Shown in pieces: positions 7,138-10,915 of a DNA stretch of 10,915 nt. The stretch is taken from NCBI GenBank assembly GCA_937934635.1, contig CALGZD010000224.1, positions 1-10,915 on the forward strand. Reading direction: 5' to 3'. Each line of letters opens with the position of its first letter. Position 1 is the first letter of the stretch. The position numbers were made by a program, and so were the translations under genes. The notes beneath the pieces are model-generated. The model ran no database searches. It worked only from the letters and a program-made list of their open reading frames with translations, and was not told the origin of the DNA. Source of the stretch: an uncultured Deinococcales bacterium (GTDB lineage Bacteria; Deinococcota; Deinococci; Deinococcales; Trueperaceae).

Positions 7138-8028
7138 TTATACAATATCTAAAAGTGCTTCATACATTTCAATAGCACTTTGAAAACGTTTTCGTGGCTC
7201 GAGCTCAAGGGCCTGTTCAACAAAAGACACTAACTTTGGCTCTACCCCTGTTAGATTGCGCAACTCAACACGCTCCTGCTTTAACAACACCCGAAAGAGT
7301 TTTTCACTAAAAGGTGGTTCGCCCACAAGCATATGATAAAACACTGCCCCCACCGAGTAAATATCGCTTCTTGGATCATCTCGTTTGCCTTGAAACTGCT
7401 CAGGCGACATGTAGTGTGGCGTACCCATTCGCAAATCAGCTGAGGTGATTGCCCCTAAATCTAAGTCTTTCGCAAAACCAAAATCGGTAAGATGCGCCTT
7501 ACCTGTCGAAGAAACAATGATGTTAGAAGGTTTGATGTCGCAATGAATCACACCATGTTCATGGGCATAGCCAAGCGCTTGTAAGACATCTTTCATAATG
7601 TTTACAAGTTCATCAGAACATTTTACTTCTTTTTTTACTTGCGTTGGCACGTTGATATGCTGAGAGGTAGGAAAGCCGGGGAAATGCCTCAAATGCTCAT
7701 CCAAACGTGAACCCTCTATATAGGTGTAGATAAGTTGATTCTCGAAATAATCTATAAAGGCAGCAATATTGCTGTGCTCGAGCTTCCGCAAAATATGCGC
7801 TTCTCGCTCCAAACGTTTACGTAAACGTACATCTGTTGCAAGTAAACGCTTCACTATCAACAACTGACCATCACAACTGGCAAGCTCTACCTTAACCGCA
7901 CCATGATTAGCGATGATGCGAATAGGCAAAATGTTATCAAGATTCAGAGGAACTCTAGTTTCTACTGTAGTCCCATCTTGAATAGTAGTATTTGATGTTT
8001 GTGGATTTAGGAGCGAAGGCTCAATCAT
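7138..8028 (-). CDS. Soluble serine/threonine protein kinase (PknB/Hanks type)
   Basis: The 296-residue protein is almost only a kinase domain (about 33-294), with a 30-residue N-terminal tail and no membrane segment or sensor domain. Visible motifs are the VAIK-type lysine K60 (LLIVK), the helix C glutamate E76, IHCDIKPSN with catalytic D164 and N169, DFG (182-184), a GTPHYMSPE activation segment ending at E210, and SDIYSVGAVFYHMLVGEPPF. Two features are unusual. The glycine-rich loop is degenerate (IIANHGAVKV in place of GxGxxGxV), and HRD is HCD, which makes it a non-RD kinase not expected to need activation-loop phosphorylation. A polar insert (about 117-138) follows the hinge region. The catalytic residues are complete, so activity is likely. 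It probably forms an operon with holA. Its substrate is unknown. Confidence 0.92.
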   Translation of the reverse strand: MIEPSLLNPQTSNTTIQDGTTVETRVPLNLDNILPIRIIANHGAVKVELASCDGQLLIVKRLLATDVRLRKRLEREAHILRKLEHSNIAAFIDYFENQLIYTYIEGSRLDEHLRHFPGFPTSQHINVPTQVKKEVKCSDELVNIMKDVLQALGYAHEHGVIHCDIKPSNIIVSSTGKAHLTDFGFAKDLDLGAITSADLRMGTPHYMSPEQFQGKRDDPRSDIYSVGAVFYHMLVGEPPFSEKLFRVLLKQERVELRNLTGVEPKLVSFVEQALELEPRKRFQSAIEMYEALLDIV

Positions 8029-8040
8029 TAAAATTAATCT

Positions 8041-8069
8041 AACATAAAAATGTTAACTAATTCACACAA
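8041..8069 (-). promoter_or_regulatory. Candidate promoter of the kinase-holA operon
   Basis: On the minus strand TTGTGT (8069-8064), a 17-bp spacer and TATGTT (8046-8041) stand 12 bp before the kinase ATG. An alternative -10, TAGATT (8041-8036), ends 7 bp before the ATG. Either gives a leader of 0 to about 5 nt. No Shine-Dalgarno sequence is present. A hairpin TAACAT-AAAA-ATGTTA (8040-8055) overlaps the -10 and may be an operator or chance AT-rich symmetry. Confidence 0.4.
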
Positions 8070-8122
8070 CAAATTACTTGCAAAATTATTTAAAGAAACT
8101 TTTTGTGACTTTTACTGGATTC

Positions 8123-9397
8123 TCAAGCTGAATCACTTGCAATATCAAGCTTTGGAGCATCATCCCAAGACATTCGTAAAGCAATCACACCAAAGACAAC
8201 CATCCAAAGTGACCAAAACAAAGCAAGTTTTACAAGACCAATAGCTTCAACATCTGCAAGCCCTGCCAGTGCCTGCCCCACACCAAACATGGTCAAAGCC
8301 AAAACATTGTAATTTGCAAAGACTCTAGCCATAAAAGCTTGCTCGCTATTTTCTTGAATAATTGTGTTTACACTCACAATAATACCGCTGTTACTAGCCC
8401 CTACAAAACCGTACAGCAATGCACCCACACCAAGCAAAACACCTACATTTGATACCCCCAACGCGACCATAATCGTCGGAATACCAAAAGCAAGTAAGTT
8501 GGTCAACCCAAACAGCAACCAACCCCAGCTATTCAACATACCTCTAGACATGTACTTCAAACGAGAACCGACATAAAAGAGGGCAATGGCTAAACCAACA
8601 CTAAAAAGAATTTCAAGCACTGCTAAACCATAATCACCAGAGCCAAGGATGCGATGCGACAACAACAAGATAAGTGGGGTTAAACCACCCATGCCTATAC
8701 TTGCTAGTACATTTACAAAAATAAGCTTCCTAAGGATTGGCTTCTGAAAGGTATAGCGAAAACCATCTTGCACATCAGATACAAGCGTAACGCCTCGTTT
8801 TGTTTGAGGGGCTTGTTCTTTATGAGCAATGCTCCACAGTAAAACTGCTGATAGTAGAAAAGTTGCTGCATTAAACATAAAAGCAGCAAATACACCAATT
8901 GCCTCTAGGGTCACACCTGCTGCTGCAAAACCAAGAACCATGGCAATCGTACGTGTACCTTGGTCAAGCGAGTTTACCGAGAGTATGTCTTTTTCATCAA
9001 CCAATTGAGGTAACAGTGCGCCTTTGGCAGGCATATAAAACCTATCTGCCATCGAAGACAAAAACGCTAAAAAGTAGACTATACCTAGCTTGAAAGCAAG
9101 TGGCGCAGACATCACGGTGGTAAAAGCAACAAAGATGAACACAATCATCCGAAATGTATCAGAGCTAACCATGACTGCTTTGCGAGGCAATCTATCAACC
9201 AACGCACCAGCAAAAAAACCTACGATAAGTGATGTTACCGTTTGCACAGCAAAAGCTATACCTAAGTGCAAGGCAGAGCCTGTCAGCATGTACACATAGA
9301 TTGGAATCGCTAAATCATTAAAACGATCACCAAAAGATGAGATAGCTGCAGCCAACCATAGGCGAGCAAATTTAGGATATTTTCTTAGTAGCTGAAT
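8123..9397 (-). CDS. Major facilitator superfamily exporter (MFS_3/EntS-like)
   Basis: About 424 residues with around twelve hydrophobic segments. The loop after helix 2 has the MFS signature GALVDRLPRKAVM. Helix 4 ends in YMPAKGALLPQLVDEKDILSVNSL, a pattern typical of MFS_3 exporters such as EntS and macrolide efflux proteins. The C-terminal tail is acidic. The substrate cannot be predicted. The start is unusual: no ATG or GTG lies in frame after the upstream stop (9419-9421). The first conventional start, TTG at 9355, removes LLRKYPKFARLW, which family members have before helix 1. A GGGGGA stretch (9410-9405) is 7 bp before an in-frame ATT (9397-9395), so I place the start there; TTG 9355 is the conservative alternative. 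The gap to the kinase gene is 94 bp, with a separate promoter. Confidence 0.88.
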   Translation of the reverse strand: MQLLRKYPKFARLWLAAAISSFGDRFNDLAIPIYVYMLTGSALHLGIAFAVQTVTSLIVGFFAGALVDRLPRKAVMVSSDTFRMIVFIFVAFTTVMSAPLAFKLGIVYFLAFLSSMADRFYMPAKGALLPQLVDEKDILSVNSLDQGTRTIAMVLGFAAAGVTLEAIGVFAAFMFNAATFLLSAVLLWSIAHKEQAPQTKRGVTLVSDVQDGFRYTFQKPILRKLIFVNVLASIGMGGLTPLILLLSHRILGSGDYGLAVLEILFSVGLAIALFYVGSRLKYMSRGMLNSWGWLLFGLTNLLAFGIPTIMVALGVSNVGVLLGVGALLYGFVGASNSGIIVSVNTIIQENSEQAFMARVFANYNVLALTMFGVGQALAGLADVEAIGLVKLALFWSLWMVVFGVIALRMSWDDAPKLDIASDSA

Positions 9398-9404
9398 GAG
9401 GATT

Positions 9405-9410
9405 TCCCCC
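9405..9410 (-). promoter_or_regulatory. Ribosome binding site supporting an ATT start of the MFS gene
   Basis: The minus strand reads GGGGGA 7 bp before the in-frame codon ATT (9397-9395). No comparable purine run precedes the in-frame TTG at 9355. This favours initiation at ATT or, equally, an ATG changed to ATT by mutation or a base error. Confidence 0.45.
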
Positions 9411-9523
9411 GACTGGCACTAGAGCGGTGGCATTAAAACTACACTTCAGCATATCTAATCTTGAGCTATACGCAAATATTACACCGCAGAGCTATAGATT
9501 AAGTCATATGCAGTTACAACAAA

Positions 9524-9552
9524 ATTATAAGGGCAAAATAGTATCCTTTAAA
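9524..9552 (-). promoter_or_regulatory. Sigma-70-type promoter of the MFS gene
   Basis: On the minus strand a perfect -10 TATAAT (9529-9524) is preceded by a 17-bp spacer and TTTAAA (9552-9547), which matches four of six -35 bases. It gives a leader of roughly 120 nt to the proposed start. The -35 lies in the palindrome CCTTTAAAGG (9545-9554). Confidence 0.55.
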
Positions 9553-9658
9553 GGGTTTTTATGTAACTATATACTTTATACTGTTTTTTTGACTATATCA
9601 CCTATACTTACACATTTATGATTATGAGATTTTAGTTAAGGTAAAATTCATTTTAGTC

Positions 9659-9674
9659 TGTGTATTTCTACACA
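9659..9674. promoter_or_regulatory. CRP/FNR-family-like palindrome TGTG-N8-CACA
   Basis: TGTGTA-TTTC-TACACA is a perfect 6-bp inverted repeat. Its outer TGTG and CACA are 8 bp apart, the spacing of CRP-type sites (TGTGA-N6-TCACA), though the fifth base is T instead of A. It lies 66 bp upstream of the micro-ORF and 106 bp upstream of the MFS -35, so it could serve either side. As RNA it would also form a small hairpin. Confidence 0.35.
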
Positions 9675-9740
9675 AATCACATGTTATCTTCTAACTCAAG
9701 CGGGAATAATGGAATAAGCTTTATTAGAGGAGAAAACACT

Positions 9741-9773
9741 ATGCGTCAAGGTGGAGTAGGCGTAGGCGGTTAA
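9741..9773 (+). CDS. Possible 10-residue glycine-rich micro-ORF (MRQGGVGVGG)
   Basis: AGGAG (9728-9732) stands 8 bp before an ATG, one of the best ribosome binding sites in the window. The ORF encodes MRQGGVGVGG and ends in TAA. Directly after the TAA the same frame continues with ten hydrophobic-rich codons, VLALLTNLVY, to a second TAA (9804-9806). This could be a translated leader peptide, or a small membrane peptide interrupted by a stop. No family is recognised. Because the ORF is so short, chance is a serious alternative. Confidence 0.3.
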   Translation: MRQGGVGVGG

Positions 9774-9845
9774 GTTTTAGCGCTTTTAACTAATCTAGTA
9801 TATTAAAGGGGTAAATGAGGGGGCAATCTCATACCACTTGGCTCT

Positions 9846-10915
9846 TTAACTAAAAATTTCCTGATCGTATGCATCAACAATTTTTACCTTTTCCTTCGGC
9901 TTTTCCCGAAGGTCTGCAGCGGTAATAATCCCCTTTTCAAACAACCTACTAAAAGCTTCAACTGCTTTTCTGTCCAGATGACTATCCGAACTATCGAATA
10001 GCTCTTGTAGTGCAGCTTCGTGTGTCCATGTATCTTTGTATGGGCGATCATTAGTCAAAGCATCATAAACATCAGCCACAGCAACTATGCGTCCTTCAAG
10101 GGGAATATCTTTACCTGCAATACCATTTGGGTAACCACTTCCATCCCAACGCTCGTGGTGTGTCCCAGCTATGCGCTCAGCCATTTGAAAAATCTTTGAT
10201 TTACTATCTGCTAACAACTCTGTACCAATAGTAGTATGTGTCTTGATAATTTCAAATTCTGCTACCGTCAACTTTTGCGGCTTTAGCAAAATGCTATCTG
10301 GTACACCAATTTTACCTATATCATGTAAACGAGCAGCGATTCTGATGTTATCAACATAAATTTCATCACAACCAAGTTCTTTAGCAATTAAACCGCAGAC
10401 TCGACCAACACGAGCGGTATGTTCACCAGTATCATCATCACGCTTTTCACCAGCAATTGCTAAGCGTTCTAGCATTTCCATGTGTGCTTCTTCAATCTCA
10501 ATGGTTCTTTGATGAACAAGTTGCTCAAGACGCGAATTTTCTTCAATCGTCAGCTCTTTTTCTTGAATTAACTCTTCAACTTGGTGTTGAATCATCAAGC
10601 CTTCTACTCGACGCTCTGCTTTTCGATTATGAACTTGTTCTTTGACACGATGAAATGCCTTTTGATGTTCCAGAGCTTCAACTACACGCCCCATTCTTTC
10701 ATAAACATTACTTAGGTTGTAATGAATCTTGTAAAGCTCTTCTAGATTATCTGTCTTTTCAGCAAGTTCCTTAGCCTCGATAATAATTTTTTCTGCTTCA
10801 ATATATTTATGCTGATAGTAAAGAACATGAGCTTCACAATGAAGCAACTCACATCTAACAAAATCTTGTGGATATTCTTCTAATATCTCTTTTGCCTGAT
10901 GAATTTGTATCTCAG
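9846..10915 (-). CDS. TPR / coiled-coil HD-GYP cyclic di-GMP phosphodiesterase (5' end outside window)
   Basis: The frame is open to the window edge, so the TTG at 10847 is internal and the start is beyond 10915; 355 complete codons are visible. The first part is TPR-like helices (EAEKIIIEAKELAEKT, then LSNVYERMGRVVEALEHQKAF), followed by a long charged coiled coil ending in RTIEIEEAHMEMLERLAIAGE. The HD-GYP domain then carries all expected ligands: GEHTARV, LHDIGKIGVPD, KTHTTIG, THHERWDGSGYPNG and VADVYDAL. These domains hydrolyse c-di-GMP to GMP with a two- or three-metal centre. The protein is probably cytoplasmic, with the TPR part binding a partner or signal. It ends with a short tail after the domain. 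No clear terminator follows; the weak ATGAG/CTCAT stem downstream lacks a T-run. Confidence 0.95.
   Translation of the reverse strand, partial: EIQIHQAKEILEEYPQDFVRCELLHCEAHVLYYQHKYIEAEKIIIEAKELAEKTDNLEELYKIHYNLSNVYERMGRVVEALEHQKAFHRVKEQVHNRKAERRVEGLMIQHQVEELIQEKELTIEENSRLEQLVHQRTIEIEEAHMEMLERLAIAGEKRDDDTGEHTARVGRVCGLIAKELGCDEIYVDNIRIAARLHDIGKIGVPDSILLKPQKLTVAEFEIIKTHTTIGTELLADSKSKIFQMAERIAGTHHERWDGSGYPNGIAGKDIPLEGRIVAVADVYDALTNDRPYKDTWTHEAALQELFDSSDSHLDRKAVEAFSRLFEKGIITAADLREKPKEKVKIVDAYDQEIFS

Larger units (their letters stand above)
1423..7783. repeat. Dispersed palindromic octamer GCTCGAGC, seven copies
   Basis: Identical copies lie at 1423-1430, 2935-2942, 6022-6029, 6431-6438, 6741-6748, 7197-7204 and 7776-7783. 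All are inside coding sequence: two in the GGDEF-EAL gene, one in the ftsB-like gene, two in holA and two in the kinase gene. In six the frame reads CTC GAG (Leu-Glu); at 6431 it reads GCT CGA GCC (Ala-Arg-Ala), so the signal is at the DNA level and not a protein motif. Every CTCGAG in the window is part of this octamer. The copy at 2935 is nested in a 12-bp palindrome GAGCTCGAGCTC. Confidence 0.9.
9422..9740. other. AT-rich intergenic region with MFS promoter and CRP-like palindrome
   Basis: No convincing gene lies here. A 64-codon plus-strand open frame (9427-9621) lacks a ribosome binding site and its composition is not protein-like. The region contains the minus-strand MFS promoter (9524-9552), the palindrome at 9659-9674, and the ribosome binding site for the micro-ORF at 9741. 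TTGACT at 9588-9593 looks like a -35 but has no -10 at a suitable distance. Confidence 0.6.

Noticed and set aside
6896..7183. 95-codon plus-strand open frame opposite holA
   Set aside because: It is a shadow of the strongly supported holA gene and has no start signals.
9427..9621. 64-codon plus-strand open frame in the intergenic region
   Set aside because: It has no ribosome binding site, lies antisense to the MFS promoter and leader, and its product resembles no protein.
9815..9853. 12-codon ORF MRGQSHTTWLFN after AAGGGG
   Set aside because: The purine run is only 3 bp from the ATG, too close for initiation, and the ORF runs into the HD-GYP gene.

Overview
The window is about 10.9 kb of AT-rich bacterial chromosome, densely packed with genes. 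I see no rRNA, tRNA, CRISPR array, insertion sequence or phage gene. It holds eight well-supported protein genes, two of them cut by the window edges, plus one possible micro-ORF. The organism cannot be named from this sequence. Two genes (DeoR-type regulator, protein kinase) have -10-like hexamers immediately before the start codon and no Shine-Dalgarno sequence, which suggests leaderless transcripts. Leaderless transcripts are common in Deinococcota, among other lineages; that affiliation is only a guess.

Layout. Positions 2-3712 (+) hold the 3' part of a very large multi-GAF GGDEF-EAL protein, a c-di-GMP synthase/phosphodiesterase. It converges on a DeoR-family repressor gene (3731-4489, -). 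A compact divergent promoter region (about 4490-4545) separates the repressor from a nudK-like Nudix gene (4708-5328, +). Three T(A/G)CACG motifs lie there at 20 and 10 bp steps. A 120-bp hairpin-rich repeat sits between the nudK promoter and the nudK start, so it should form most of the mRNA leader. nudK overlaps a DUF4406 gene (5321-5680, +) by 8 bp. Next is a small FtsB/DivIC-like membrane protein (5840-6169, +), whose stop codon lies in a perfect 17-bp tandem duplication. It converges on a minus-strand pair: a soluble serine/threonine protein kinase (7138-8028) followed 9 bp later by holA, DNA polymerase III delta (6202-7128). Upstream on the same strand is an MFS exporter (8123-9397), which appears to use a non-ATG start. 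A 424-bp region (9422-9845) holds the MFS promoter, a CRP-like palindrome and a 10-codon micro-ORF with a strong ribosome binding site. The window ends in a TPR/coiled-coil HD-GYP c-di-GMP phosphodiesterase (9846 to beyond 10915, -).

How the genes work together. The two edge genes both act on cyclic di-GMP, one as GGDEF-EAL and one as HD-GYP. The middle genes are an apparent nucleotide or nucleotide-sugar clean-up pair (nudK-DUF4406), probably controlled by the divergent DeoR regulator, then cell division and replication genes and a transporter. The most striking genome-scale signal is the palindromic octamer GCTCGAGC. It occurs seven times, all in coding sequence, where about 0.2 copies would be expected by chance, and it contains every CTCGAG in the window. 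This resembles a highly iterated palindrome such as cyanobacterial HIP1.
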